Positions 26,753-35,174 of a DNA stretch of 64,000 nt are shown here, piece after piece. Origin of the DNA: an uncultured Tenacibaculum sp. GTDB taxonomy: Bacteria; Bacteroidota; Bacteroidia; Flavobacteriales; Flavobacteriaceae. The notes under the pieces were generated by a model, which worked only from the letters and a program-made list of their open reading frames with translations, did not search any database and was not told where the DNA came from. Numbering within the stretch: position 1 is the first letter of the stretch; the number at the start of each line of letters is the position of its first letter. Location: assembly GCF_947495995.1 (NCBI RefSeq), contig NZ_CANMAX010000002.1, forward strand, positions 1-64,000, written 5' to 3'. Made by a program: the position numbers and the translations under genes.

Positions 26753-28564
26753 ATGTTAGAATTAGCAGGAATTATCATTTTAGGGATTTTAGCGCAGTGG
26801 TTTGCATGGAAATTAAAAATCCCTGCCATATTACCTTTAATTTTAATAGGATTATTGGTAGGTCCAGTTGCTGCAGAATATTTCAATGAAGGTAGTAAAT
26901 GGATTGAACCAATTTGGAACGGTAAAAAAGGATTATTTCCAGGTGAAGGCTTATTCTATTTTGTTTCCTTAGCTATTAGTATTATTCTTTTTGAAGGTGG
27001 ATTGACCTTAAAAAAGAGTGAAATAAGAAACGTTGGTCCAGTTATTACAAAGTTAATCACCTTAGGTTCTGTAGTAACATTTTTCGGAGCAGGAATCTTT
27101 GCTAAATATATCTTCGATTTAAGTTGGGAAATGGCCTTGTTGTTTTCATCATTAATTATTGTGACAGGACCAACAGTAATTTCTCCGATACTTCGAAACA
27201 TTCCATTAAAAAAAGATGTCGCAGCAGTATTAAAATGGGAAGGAATTTTAATTGATCCAATCGGAGCTTTAGTTGCCGTTTTAGTTTTTGAATTTATTAG
27301 TGTTGGAGGCGATAGCGGATTTACACAAACCGCTCTAATCGAATTCTTCAAAATTGTATTATTTGGTACCACTCTAGGATTCATTTTTGCTAAAGGATTA
27401 ATCTTCATCGTTAATAGAAAATTCGTTCCACATTACTTGTTAAATGTTGTATCACTTTCTATGGTGTTGTTAGTATTTGTACTATCAGATTTATTAGCAC
27501 ACGAATCAGGTTTATTAGCTGTAGTGGTAATGGGAATGGTAATTGCAAATAGTAAATTAAAAAGTTTCGACGAACTATTATACTTTAAAGAATCACTAAC
27601 TGTATTATTAATTTCTATACTATTCATTTTACTAGCTGCAAATATGAATATGTCGGAGTTAATGCTAATTTTCAATTGGAAAACAGTAGTATTATTTGCT
27701 TTAGTAGTTTTTATTGTACGTCCACTAGCAGTATTTTTAAGTACTCACAAATCTACTTTACAGTTAAACGAAAAAATATTTATCAGTTGGGTAGGACCAA
27801 GAGGTATTGTAGCGGCTGGTATTGCTTCTTTATTCGGAACCAAGTTAATGAAGCAAAATGTACCTGGAGCAGAATACATTACTCCACTAGTATTTATGAT
27901 TGTTTTAGGAACCGTATTATTAAACGCCACTACCGCAAGAATGTTAGCAAAAATGATTGGTGTATTTCTTAAAAAGTCTGAAGCAATTGTATTTGTTGGA
28001 GCGTCACGTTCAGCACGATTAATTGCCGATTATTTAAAGCAAAACAATCGTCGAGTAATTTTATTAGATAGCAATAAAGATTATGTGAATGATGCTAAAG
28101 AAATGGGAATTGAAGCATTTAATATTGATATTTATAATGACAATTTAGATGATAATGTTGAACTGAATGATGTTGGATATTTAATTGCAATGACAGGAAG
28201 TGATGTAATTAATAAATACGCATTAGAACGTTTTTCTGATATCTATGGAGAAATGGGAGCCTATCGTTTAGCAACATCAAGAGAAGTAGCATCTAAGCAA
28301 TTAGAAAATACAGATGTTCTATTTACAGCCAAAGACGATTTTATTAATGTAACTGAAATTGTTCGTGATTTCCCACAAGTTAATGAACTAAAAGTAAGCT
28401 CACCAGAAGATTTCACAGCTAAAGTAGAAGTGATGAATGAAAGAGATAACTCAATTCCTTTATTCTTGAAGTCAGATAAAACTATTAAAATCTTGGCAGA
28501 AGTAACCTCACAAGACATCAAAGAGAATGATATCATTGTTTATGTAGGTGAAGAGATAGAATAA
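26753..28564 (+). CDS. CPA1-type cation/proton antiporter with TrkA-N domain
   Basis: A 603-residue inner-membrane sodium- or potassium/proton antiporter. About 12 hydrophobic segments cover residues 1-400, with FEGGLTLKKSE, VTGPTVISPILR and EGILIDPIGALVAV, motifs of the NhaP-like CPA1 group including the ion-site Asp. A Rossmann TrkA-N domain (about 410-520, IVFVGASRSARLIADYL then ILLDSNKDYV) and a short C-terminal part follow, implying nucleotide control. Monocistronic with a strong terminator. Ion specificity cannot be told from sequence. Confidence 0.9.
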   Translation: MLELAGIIILGILAQWFAWKLKIPAILPLILIGLLVGPVAAEYFNEGSKWIEPIWNGKKGLFPGEGLFYFVSLAISIILFEGGLTLKKSEIRNVGPVITKLITLGSVVTFFGAGIFAKYIFDLSWEMALLFSSLIIVTGPTVISPILRNIPLKKDVAAVLKWEGILIDPIGALVAVLVFEFISVGGDSGFTQTALIEFFKIVLFGTTLGFIFAKGLIFIVNRKFVPHYLLNVVSLSMVLLVFVLSDLLAHESGLLAVVVMGMVIANSKLKSFDELLYFKESLTVLLISILFILLAANMNMSELMLIFNWKTVVLFALVVFIVRPLAVFLSTHKSTLQLNEKIFISWVGPRGIVAAGIASLFGTKLMKQNVPGAEYITPLVFMIVLGTVLLNATTARMLAKMIGVFLKKSEAIVFVGASRSARLIADYLKQNNRRVILLDSNKDYVNDAKEMGIEAFNIDIYNDNLDDNVELNDVGYLIAMTGSDVINKYALERFSDIYGEMGAYRLATSREVASKQLENTDVLFTAKDDFINVTEIVRDFPQVNELKVSSPEDFTAKVEVMNERDNSIPLFLKSDKTIKILAEVTSQDIKENDIIVYVGEEIE

Positions 28565-28590
28565 TCATCACAAAAAATAACTCAATATAA

Positions 28591-28620
28591 AATCCTTGAA
28601 TTACTTCAAGGATTTTTTTA
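28591..28620 (+). terminator. Terminator of the antiporter gene
   Basis: AATCCTTGAA and TTCAAGGATT, with loop TTAC, followed by a run of T. Confidence 0.88.
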
Positions 28621-28712
28621 TTCTTACTGTTGAGTAACTAAACATAGTCGAAACCACGGAAATCCACATTTTTTTCTGCAGAAATCACATTTTTTATCAA
28701 ATACTTGTCTAT

Positions 28713-28720
28713 TAGTTTTG
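28713..28720 (+). promoter_or_regulatory. -7 promoter box
   Basis: TAGTTTTG fits TAnnTTTG. A start site near 28727 leaves a 20-base leader containing AAGGGGA before the ATG at 28747. This supports that ATG and argues against longer in-frame starts upstream. Confidence 0.5.
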
Positions 28721-28746
28721 TACATATAATTAAAAGGGGAATAGAT

Positions 28747-29025
28747 ATGGAAGAAATCGTTTTTAAAACATTAGCAAACAAAAAGAAATACACAAGTATA
28801 GATCACTTTATAGCAGAAGTGATGAAAAGTAATGAAGCAGATGAATTTATATATAATGGTATAAAAGATGCTGTTTTCAAACTTATCATTTACGGATTCA
28901 TAACAGTAGATACTTCATCAGTTAAAAACTGTATAAAAAAAGAAGGTAACTTTTATAAAGCAAAGAAGTTAGGTGGAGTAGGAGAATGGTTAAAATACCG
29001 TCAATCTCATAGAAATGCAGCTTAA
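28747..29025 (+). CDS. Small conserved-looking protein, unknown
   Basis: A 92-residue basic, soluble protein: MEEIVFKTLANKKKYTSIDH at the start and a C-terminal GVGEWLKYRQSHRNAA. No signal, membrane segment or known motif is seen. It has its own -7 box, a purine-rich ribosome binding site and a terminator, so it is a real gene expressed alone. The predicted helix-strand mix and Lys-rich character could suit nucleic-acid or protein binding, but this is a guess. Confidence 0.7.
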   Translation: MEEIVFKTLANKKKYTSIDHFIAEVMKSNEADEFIYNGIKDAVFKLIIYGFITVDTSSVKNCIKKEGNFYKAKKLGGVGEWLKYRQSHRNAA

Positions 29026-29047
29026 ACAACATAAAAATATAAAAACG

Positions 29048-29077
29048 AATCCTGAACTAGTTTCAGGATTTTTTTAT
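29048..29077 (+). terminator. Terminator of the small gene
   Basis: AATCCTGAA and TTCAGGATT with a 5-base loop, followed by TTTTTT. Confidence 0.85.
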
Positions 29078-29121
29078 GCAAAGTTTTTTAGCTGTAAATC
29101 GTATTGTACTTTAAGTACGGT

Positions 29122-29353
29122 CCTTCGAGAACCTCAGGAACCTTGTAATTGAAAAATCGAAACCTGTTGGGAGAGTTTAGTCTAAACTCTGTAGAAGTTA
29201 GGTAACTGAGATTTTGAAAGTCACGTTAAAAATCCTATGATTTAATTAATTAATGATAAGTGGTTGAGAGCTTATCGAAGTTCGGTAGCTGAGCTCTGTC
29301 GAAGCTCGGTGACTGAGGTTCTCGAAGTTTGGTGACTGAGGTTCTCGAAGTCA
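29122..29353. repeat. Interspersed repeat cluster B
   Basis: The same repeat as at 26.4-26.6 kb: an inverted copy 29122-29138 (CCTTCGAGAACCTCAGG), degenerate copies near 29201 and 29260, and three close copies at about 29284-29305, 29307-29328 and 29331-29353 (GGTGACTGAGGTTCTCGAAGT). The last copy ends on the stop codon of dnaX. The spacer 29026-29350 otherwise holds only the terminator at 29048. Confidence 0.75.
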
Positions 29354-30001
29354 GACATCCAACCCAAACGTCTGCTTCAACTTATCTAGAAGCGGATTTT
29401 TCTCACGTAACTTGGCGTATTTTTCTTGCGGAGTATAAGCGAACTTTTTCTCTACGGTTTCACTTACTTTAATATTAATTACAAGTCCGTAGTTGTTTAA
29501 ACGTACACGGATAAACTTTAATAAAGCAGGTTTACTTTTTTCAAGTTGATTCTTCATTAAAGTATTAGGAAGTGTTACAATAACCTCGAAATTCTGATGC
29601 AATTTAGGTTGTCCTGCTAATAAGATTGAGGCTGTATTTTTCTCACCTAATTCTTGTAATTTAAAATAATATTTCTTCCAAGCTTCTTCTAGTTGCTCTT
29701 GCGTAAACGGAGTTCTAGGGTGATTGTCGTAGTTTTCTTCTTCAACTTCAACAACCTGAGTTTCCTTCTTTTGCTTTAATCCTTTAAAAGATAGCGCAGA
29801 AGTTCTTCGTTTAATGTTTTTTATTGAAGGTTTTGTCTCTTCTTGTGGTTTAGCTACTGGAGCTTTTGGAGGAGGAGGAACAGCTTTAGATTGTTGTACA
29901 GATGAAATCGCGTCAGCCACTTGTTTTTTGGTAGGAGCTAACGAAGTAAAGAAAGTAGCAGGAATTATAAAGTTGCTATTTTTTTTTTGCTCCATCAAAA
30001 T
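29351..30001 (-). CDS. dnaX: DNA polymerase III tau-specific C-terminal part, out of frame with gamma
   Basis: This frame continues dnaX after the A-run: ...KKNSNFIIPATFFTSLAP, a Pro/Lys-rich linker, then a C-terminal domain ending KLKQTFGLDV. Its codons are offset +1 from the upstream dnaX frame. An ATG in this frame (29999-30001, ME-QKKN) lies just before the A-run but has no clear ribosome binding site. Skipping one A of the ten would fuse both frames into a protein of about 565 residues, the normal length for tau. Tau's C-terminus binds the polymerase core and DnaB, so the cell needs some fused product. Confidence 0.8.
   Translation of the reverse strand: MLMEQKKNSNFIIPATFFTSLAPTKKQVADAISSVQQSKAVPPPPKAPVAKPQEETKPSIKNIKRRTSALSFKGLKQKKETQVVEVEEENYDNHPRTPFTQEQLEEAWKKYYFKLQELGEKNTASILLAGQPKLHQNFEVIVTLPNTLMKNQLEKSKPALLKFIRVRLNNYGLVINIKVSETVEKKFAYTPQEKYAKLREKNPLLDKLKQTFGLDV
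29976..29990 (-). other. A10 slippage or frame-break site in dnaX
   Basis: On the minus strand the text is GCA-AAA-AAA-AAA-TAG. Ten consecutive A stand directly before the stop. Reading nine A instead gives KKNSNFIIP with no stop. Thermus dnaX uses an A9 run for transcriptional slippage, and E. coli uses A-AAA-AAG for -1 frameshifting. A homopolymer length error is the competing explanation. Confidence 0.65.
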
Positions 30002-31049
30002 TGATAGAGGCAATTTGCATTAAGCACAGCTCAACTAGCAATCGTTGATTCTTACTTGCTTTATACTTTAAGTCGCAATCATTTGCCTTATCAATAGCCG
30101 GTAATAAGAATGGCATGGCAGCCTTGTTGGCTTGCTCTAAGTATTTCTTTTTAGTAGTATCTCCAACTTCTAATAAAGGAATTGTAGCAGCGTCTTTTGC
30201 TACTAACAAATCTCTAAAGTGTGAAGCCAATCCGCTAATAAAATGTTGTCCCTCAAAACCTTTTGCTAATACTTCATTATAAGCCATTAACACTTCAGGA
30301 ATTTTATTTTCTAGTAATAAATCCGTCATGTTAAAATACACTTCATAATCCAGAACATTTAAGTTTTGAGTAACAGCTTCACGAGTTAAATTATTTCCAG
30401 AAAAACTAACTACACGGTCAAAGATTGATAACGCATCACGCATCGCTCCATCTGCTTTCTGAGCTATAATATGTAAAGCATCATCATCTGCAGTAATATT
30501 TTCACGCTCACAAATTACTTTCAAATAATTTTTAGCATCTAAAACACCAATACGTTTAAAGTCAAAAATCTGACAACGTGATAAAATCGTTGGAATAATT
30601 TTATGTTTCTCAGTAGTTGCTAAAATAAAAATAGCATGTGCAGGCGGTTCTTCTAAAGTCTTTAAAAAAGCATTAAAAGCTGCTTGAGACAACATGTGCA
30701 CCTCATCAATAATATAAACTTTATATTTTCCTGTTTGAGGCGGAATTCGAACTTGATCGGTTAGGTTACGAATATCATCTACAGAGTTATTAGAAGCCGC
30801 ATCCAATTCGAAAATGTTAAATGCAAAATCTTCATCTGCACTATCTGAACTTTCTTGATTGATACGTTTTGCTAAAATACGCGCACACGATGTTTTACCA
30901 ACACCACGCGGACCTGTAAATAATAAAGCTTGAGCTAAATGGTTATTTTTAATAGCATTTTCAAGCGTATTTGTAATCGCTTGTTGACCCACAACATCCT
31001 CAAAGTTTTGAGGTCTGTATTTTCGTGCCGATACTATAAAATGTTCCAT
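29976..31049 (-). CDS. dnaX: DNA polymerase III clamp-loader subunit gamma (dnaX zero-frame product)
   Basis: ATPase of the clamp loader. Start at 31049 (MEHFIVSARKYRPQNFEDVV) is the standard start for the family; an earlier ATG at 31082 is less likely. Motifs: Walker A GPRGVGKT, DEVHMLSQAAFNAFLKTLEE (Walker B and arginine region) and SRCQIFDFKR. Domains I-III are complete, then the frame reads DGAKKK and stops at TAG (29976-29978) right after ten A. The result is a 357-residue gamma-like protein. The tau-specific part lies downstream in the +1 frame. No zinc-site Cys cluster is evident in the first domain. Confidence 0.9.
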   Translation of the reverse strand: MEHFIVSARKYRPQNFEDVVGQQAITNTLENAIKNNHLAQALLFTGPRGVGKTSCARILAKRINQESSDSADEDFAFNIFELDAASNNSVDDIRNLTDQVRIPPQTGKYKVYIIDEVHMLSQAAFNAFLKTLEEPPAHAIFILATTEKHKIIPTILSRCQIFDFKRIGVLDAKNYLKVICERENITADDDALHIIAQKADGAMRDALSIFDRVVSFSGNNLTREAVTQNLNVLDYEVYFNMTDLLLENKIPEVLMAYNEVLAKGFEGQHFISGLASHFRDLLVAKDAATIPLLEVGDTTKKKYLEQANKAAMPFLLPAIDKANDCDLKYKASKNQRLLVELCLMQIASINFDGAKKK

Positions 31050-31244
31050 TCGATCTTGTGAATTATATAGCAAATGTAGCAAAGACTAAGACTAGAAACA
31101 AACAAAGTTTCTAACAATGTTTTATCATAAAAATAAAGCATAAAGTTACCAACCTCATTTTGATTATTATTACATATATAAACCAATAGAAAATTATAGC
31201 GTGTTATGAATAAAAATAGTGGAGCGATAGCCGTTAAATTTGAT

Positions 31245-31400
31245 CTTTGATAAGAATTACAAAAAATCAAGGTAGCAGAGGTGGAGGTTAGATGAAAAGC
31301 TGTTTGAGCAAAGCGAGTTCTTTTCATCTTTGGCAGGTAATACCGTAGTATTTTTTAATTCTTATCCTAAATCTTGATTTTTGCTTCTTTGTATCAAGAC
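31245..31400. repeat. Candidate structured intergenic element
   Basis: Part of the gene-free spacer 31050-31421. It contains a hairpin with arms AGATGAAAAG (31290-31299) and CTTTTCATCT (31320-31329), enclosing GTTTGAGCAAAGCGAG. An outer pair is ATAAGAATTA (about 31250) with TAATTCTTAT (about 31356), and a further complementary pair is AAAAAATCAAG with CTTGATTTTT. The layout looks like a dispersed, folded repeat rather than a gene. Confidence 0.45.
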
Positions 31401-31421
31401 AAAGAAAGAAGTAATAGCTTT

Positions 31422-32123
31422 TTACAAACTCAAAAACTCTTTTACATTAATTTTATAGACTTTTCCGATAGGAATAATATGATGATTAATAAAAATTCGA
31501 TTCCCTTCTACAGACTTGATTTTCCTTTTAGCTACTAAAAAAGATTTATGTACTTGTAGAATATGATCTTTTGGAAATAACGTTAGTAAATCTGAGATTT
31601 TCTCTCGTATGGTGAGTTCTTCTTGCTCGGTTACGATTTTACAATAATTCCCAACCGCTTCAATATATAATAAATCGTCTAATAAGATTTGATAATACTT
31701 CTTATTCGATTTTATAATAACATGTTTATCGCCAGTAGTTTCTGGTACTGTTGCTGAAACTGTTTTTGGAGTATGAACAACTTCTGTTTTTTGTATTGCT
31801 TTTACAAAACGTTCGAAACTAAAAGGTTTCAATAAATAATCTACAATATTAAGTTCATAACCTTCTAGCGCATATTCTTTATATGCGGTAGTAACAATCA
31901 CTTTAGGCGGATTGGTTAAGGTTTTTAAAAAATCAAAACCTTTTAATTTAGGCATATTTAAATCTAGAAAGATTAAATCTACCGAGTTGTTTTTCAAACA
32001 TTCTAAAGCTTCAATAGCATCGTAACAACTTTTCACCAAATTATAATTCGGTAACAAATCACAATATCCTTTTATAATATCGTGAGCAATATATTCATCA
32101 TCAATAATTAAATAATTGGTCAT
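31422..32123 (-). CDS. LytTR-family response regulator
   Basis: A 233-residue regulator: receiver domain (1-115) with acidic pair Asp8/Asp9, phospho-acceptor Asp54 in IFLDLNMP, a Thr in VIVTTAYKEYA and the Lys in YLLKPFSFERF. A linker follows, then a LytTR DNA-binding domain (about 135-233, with VGNYCKIVTEQEELTIR and HKSFLVAKRKI). It overlaps the sensor kinase by 4 bases (ATGA), so translation is coupled. Target genes unknown; the divergent phosphoesterase gene is a nearby candidate. Confidence 0.93.
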   Translation of the reverse strand: MTNYLIIDDEYIAHDIIKGYCDLLPNYNLVKSCYDAIEALECLKNNSVDLIFLDLNMPKLKGFDFLKTLTNPPKVIVTTAYKEYALEGYELNIVDYLLKPFSFERFVKAIQKTEVVHTPKTVSATVPETTGDKHVIIKSNKKYYQILLDDLLYIEAVGNYCKIVTEQEELTIREKISDLLTLFPKDHILQVHKSFLVAKRKIKSVEGNRIFINHHIIPIGKVYKINVKEFLSL

Positions 32124-32944
32124 ATTGTAATGCTTAAAAATGCTTCAAAAGTATTATTTACTGTACGAGTAGTAAATGTATGGTTATTCGGATAGGTAAG
32201 TTCTAATCGACGTGTTAAATTTTCCAATCCGATTCCTTTTTGAGTTACATGCGTGGGATCAAAATTATTTTTAATTGTAAACTTAAATTCTGAATTAGTA
32301 GTTGTCAATTCAATTGAAACAAAAGCTTCATTACGTAGTACTTCAACGCCGTGTTTAAAAGCATTTTCTACAAGAATAATAAACAGAAGCGGGACAATAT
32401 TTACATTATTATTTTTAATGTTTGTTTTAAAATAAATATCAATATTCTTCTTGTAACGCATTTGATGTAAACTGATAAAGTTTTGAATAAAATCGATTTC
32501 TTCTTGAATAAAAACAGAGTCTTTTAAACCTTCGTAAACACTGTAACGCATCATATCAGAAAGTTTTAAAACCAATTGTTTAGCTTTTTCCGAATCACGA
32601 TCTATAAGTCCGTATAAATTATTCAGCATGTTAAAAAAGAAATGCGGATTAACCTGAGTTTGCAGATGAATTAACTCTGTTTTTTTCTTTTCATTTTTTA
32701 AATCGATGATCGTTTTTATTTGCTGAACCAACCAATGTATAGCGATTCCAAGAATAGTTAATATGAGAAGAATATAATATCCTAATAAAATAAAAACTAC
32801 GCTTGAAGGCCAATCTACGGTAATAATAAAAGAATCTTTATCGGTACCAATAATTTTATAACTAAGCCATAGTAACGGAATAGCGATAGAAATAAAACTA
32901 ATAAGTATAAATATTCTTTTGTTTTGTTTGAACCATTGTATCAT
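32120..32944 (-). CDS. LytS-type sensor histidine kinase
   Basis: A 274-residue membrane kinase with two hydrophobic segments (about 12-30 and 46-70) and a His-kinase domain of the LytS/YehU type: HLQTQVNPHFFFNMLNNLYG with the phospho-acceptor His of the NPHF motif, DMMRYSVYEG, and an ATPase part with IILVENAFKHGV (N box) and KGIGLENLTRRL (G box). No extracytoplasmic sensor domain beyond the membrane loops. Partner of the overlapping LytTR regulator. Confidence 0.93.
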   Translation of the reverse strand: MIQWFKQNKRIFILISFISIAIPLLWLSYKIIGTDKDSFIITVDWPSSVVFILLGYYILLILTILGIAIHWLVQQIKTIIDLKNEKKKTELIHLQTQVNPHFFFNMLNNLYGLIDRDSEKAKQLVLKLSDMMRYSVYEGLKDSVFIQEEIDFIQNFISLHQMRYKKNIDIYFKTNIKNNNVNIVPLLFIILVENAFKHGVEVLRNEAFVSIELTTTNSEFKFTIKNNFDPTHVTQKGIGLENLTRRLELTYPNNHTFTTRTVNNTFEAFLSITI

Positions 32945-33118
32945 ACAGCTAAATTAAAGATTGACTAGGATTCTACAAATAAAGAAGACAAACGTTCATT
33001 AACTCATAATAAACAGACAATAACTCGTAATAAAGGTGCTTTTCAAGAAGAATTGAAGATTTTAATACAACTTAAGAGTCGTTTATCCCAATAGTTTTAA
33101 AAGGTTAAAGTGCTAAAA

Positions 33119-33126
33119 TACTTTTG
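33119..33126 (+). promoter_or_regulatory. -7 promoter box
   Basis: TACTTTTG fits TAnnTTTG, 22 bases before the phosphoesterase ATG; no clear -33 element. Confidence 0.45.
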
Positions 33127-33148
33127 AGGAAACTTAAAACTTTAACCG

Positions 33149-34321
33149 ATGAAAAAAAGAATCTTTCGCTATGTAAAACATGTTTTTGTAACACTAACTG
33201 TATTGATTTTAGTAGGAAGCGGAATTATAATCGCAATGAACGGAACTTTAAATTATAATCAGAATAGTTTACGTTACAATCTAGAAGAAGAAGGTCCGTA
33301 TATTTTTTATAAGAACGATAGTTTAGTCAGTGTTGAATATGTAAAAGGAAATAAAAATGACGGTTTCTATGTAGATAGAAAAACATATGATACTAAAGCT
33401 GAAGAAGAGTTAACTTGTTTCTTTCCTTTGGATTCCTCACGATTTTCTTTTGACTTACAAACAGCATTTGAAACTCCAAAATCTATATATAATGATGGAA
33501 ATAAAATTTTAGCAATTTCAGATATTGAAAGTGGTTACAAAACATTTCGAGATTTCTTAATTCAAAACAAAGTTATCGATGCGAATTTAAATTGGACTTT
33601 CGGTAAAGGTCATTTAGTATTAGTTGGTGATTTTGTAGATAGAGGGTTTTCTACAACCCAAGTACTTTGGTTTATTTACAAACTAGAACAAGAAGCTAAG
33701 AAAAAAGGTGGGATAGTACATTTTATTATCGGAAATCATGAGCTGAAGAATATGCAAGGTCAGTATAAATCAGCAGAACAAAAATACTACGCAGTAGCTT
33801 CAATTTTAGGAAAACAACAGTATGATTTATATAGTAAAAATTCTGTTTTAGGCAGATGGATGTCAAGTAAAAACACAATTGAATCTATCAACGGAACTTT
33901 ATTTGCTCACGGAGGAATTCATCCCGAAATAGCAGAAACTAATTTAACATTAGATGATATCAATCGAATAAACAGAACGAATTACTATCAACGTCATTTT
34001 CCTAAACCTAACAAAACTGTAGAAGATAAAGTATTATCAACTAAAACTGGGATTTGTTGGTACAGAGGATATTTTAAAAATGAATTATCGCAAGAAGAAG
34101 TAGCAAAAGGCATTTCAAAATTCAATGCAGAAAACATTGTAGTCGGACATACATTACAATGGAAAGTCAATAAAATGTATGAAGGAAAAGTGTATGCTAT
34201 TGATGTAAAACATCCGAGTGATTATATATCTATGTTACCAAATAAAAAATCAGAAGGATTATTAATTGAAAATAAAACCTTTTATAGAATTCTACACAAC
34301 GGAAAACAATACCCTTTATAA
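33149..34321 (+). CDS. Calcineurin-like metallophosphoesterase, membrane-anchored
   Basis: A 390-residue protein with an N-terminal anchor (about 10-30) and a metallophosphoesterase domain (from about 118). The metal-ligand motifs are in order: AISDIESGY (the usual DxH is replaced by DIE), GDFVDRG, GNHE, FAHGGIHP and VGHT. The first motif is thus atypical; a His at that place normally binds metal. It resembles Shewanella-type or PPP-like phosphoesterases. Substrate unknown. Divergent from the LytS/LytTR pair. Confidence 0.87.
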   Translation: MKKRIFRYVKHVFVTLTVLILVGSGIIIAMNGTLNYNQNSLRYNLEEEGPYIFYKNDSLVSVEYVKGNKNDGFYVDRKTYDTKAEEELTCFFPLDSSRFSFDLQTAFETPKSIYNDGNKILAISDIESGYKTFRDFLIQNKVIDANLNWTFGKGHLVLVGDFVDRGFSTTQVLWFIYKLEQEAKKKGGIVHFIIGNHELKNMQGQYKSAEQKYYAVASILGKQQYDLYSKNSVLGRWMSSKNTIESINGTLFAHGGIHPEIAETNLTLDDINRINRTNYYQRHFPKPNKTVEDKVLSTKTGICWYRGYFKNELSQEEVAKGISKFNAENIVVGHTLQWKVNKMYEGKVYAIDVKHPSDYISMLPNKKSEGLLIENKTFYRILHNGKQYPL

Positions 34322-34449
34322 AGCTAAAAACACCTAGAAGAAGTGTCGTTTTTTTGGTTCGTTTTTTTGGACAAGCAAAAAAATGAACAGTTAATAAATA
34401 ACACAAATTCTTGCAATAAAAATATCATCAATTCAAAAATTTAATTCAA

Positions 34450-35097
34450 ATGAAAACAAAAATATATACACAATTAAGTAAATCTTACATCGTAGTTTTA
34501 GTAATGATCATAGCTCCTTTTTTAGGATATTTCGATAGAAACTTTAGTTACTTTTTCGGATTAACAATAGCAGGTTTATTATTATGGTCGAGCCAATACA
34601 ATTGGTCGCTATTTGGTTTCGGTAAGAAAATCAATAAAAGAACAATAGTGAGAGGAATTATTTATGCATCAATTTTATATGCAATTTTTATTCCTATTGA
34701 TTCAATTATAGAAAGTTACTTAGGAAAAGCAAACCTATCGTCATTAGCAGGAATAGAAGGAAACTTTATAAACTATATAATTACTTTAATTGTAATTTGG
34801 ATTTTCGCAGCTTTTGGAGAAGAATTCTTGTTTAGAGGCTTTTACTTAAAAGGTTTAGTTGCTTTATTCGGAAATACAAAGAAGGCTTGGTATTTAGGAA
34901 TTGTAATTGTCTCGTTATATTTTAGTGTTTCTCATATTTACCAAGGAATAACAGGAGTTGTACAAATATTTCCTTTAGCGTTAATATATTCGATCATTTT
35001 TTATAAAAATAAAGAGAATTTAAGTTTACTAGTAATTATGCATGGTTTTCACGATACAATAGCGTTAACATTACTATACTTAGGATTGTATAGATAA
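34450..35097 (+). CDS. CPBP family intramembrane metalloprotease
   Basis: A 215-residue multi-pass membrane protein, about six hydrophobic helices. The CPBP (Abi/Rce1-like) motifs are present: FGEEFLFRGF (EExxxR), the FSVSHIYQG His, and a final HGFHDTIAL with the HxxxD/N-type site. Metal-dependent cleavage within the membrane is expected. Some members protect against bacteriocins; no such link is visible here. Followed by a good terminator. Confidence 0.9.
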   Translation: MKTKIYTQLSKSYIVVLVMIIAPFLGYFDRNFSYFFGLTIAGLLLWSSQYNWSLFGFGKKINKRTIVRGIIYASILYAIFIPIDSIIESYLGKANLSSLAGIEGNFINYIITLIVIWIFAAFGEEFLFRGFYLKGLVALFGNTKKAWYLGIVIVSLYFSVSHIYQGITGVVQIFPLALIYSIIFYKNKENLSLLVIMHGFHDTIALTLLYLGLYR

Positions 35098-35108
35098 ATT
35101 GAAAAGAA

Positions 35109-35139
35109 AAAGCCTTACTTTTTAAAGTAAGGCTTTTAT
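35109..35139. terminator. Bidirectional terminator
   Basis: AAAGCCTTACTTT and AAAGTAAGGCTTT with a minimal loop, between the convergent CPBP and DUF6607 genes. Confidence 0.85.
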
Positions 35140-35174
35140 AAATATAACATAACAAATTACAACAACGAACGAAA

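Noticed and set aside
27676-27972. Plus-strand frame of 98 codons in the antiporter gene
   Set aside because: It is an alternative frame of a well-supported membrane-protein gene.
31034-31327. Minus-strand reading frame of 97 codons overlapping the dnaX start
   Set aside because: The product has no recognisable pattern, it overlaps the better dnaX start, and the interval holds the folded element.
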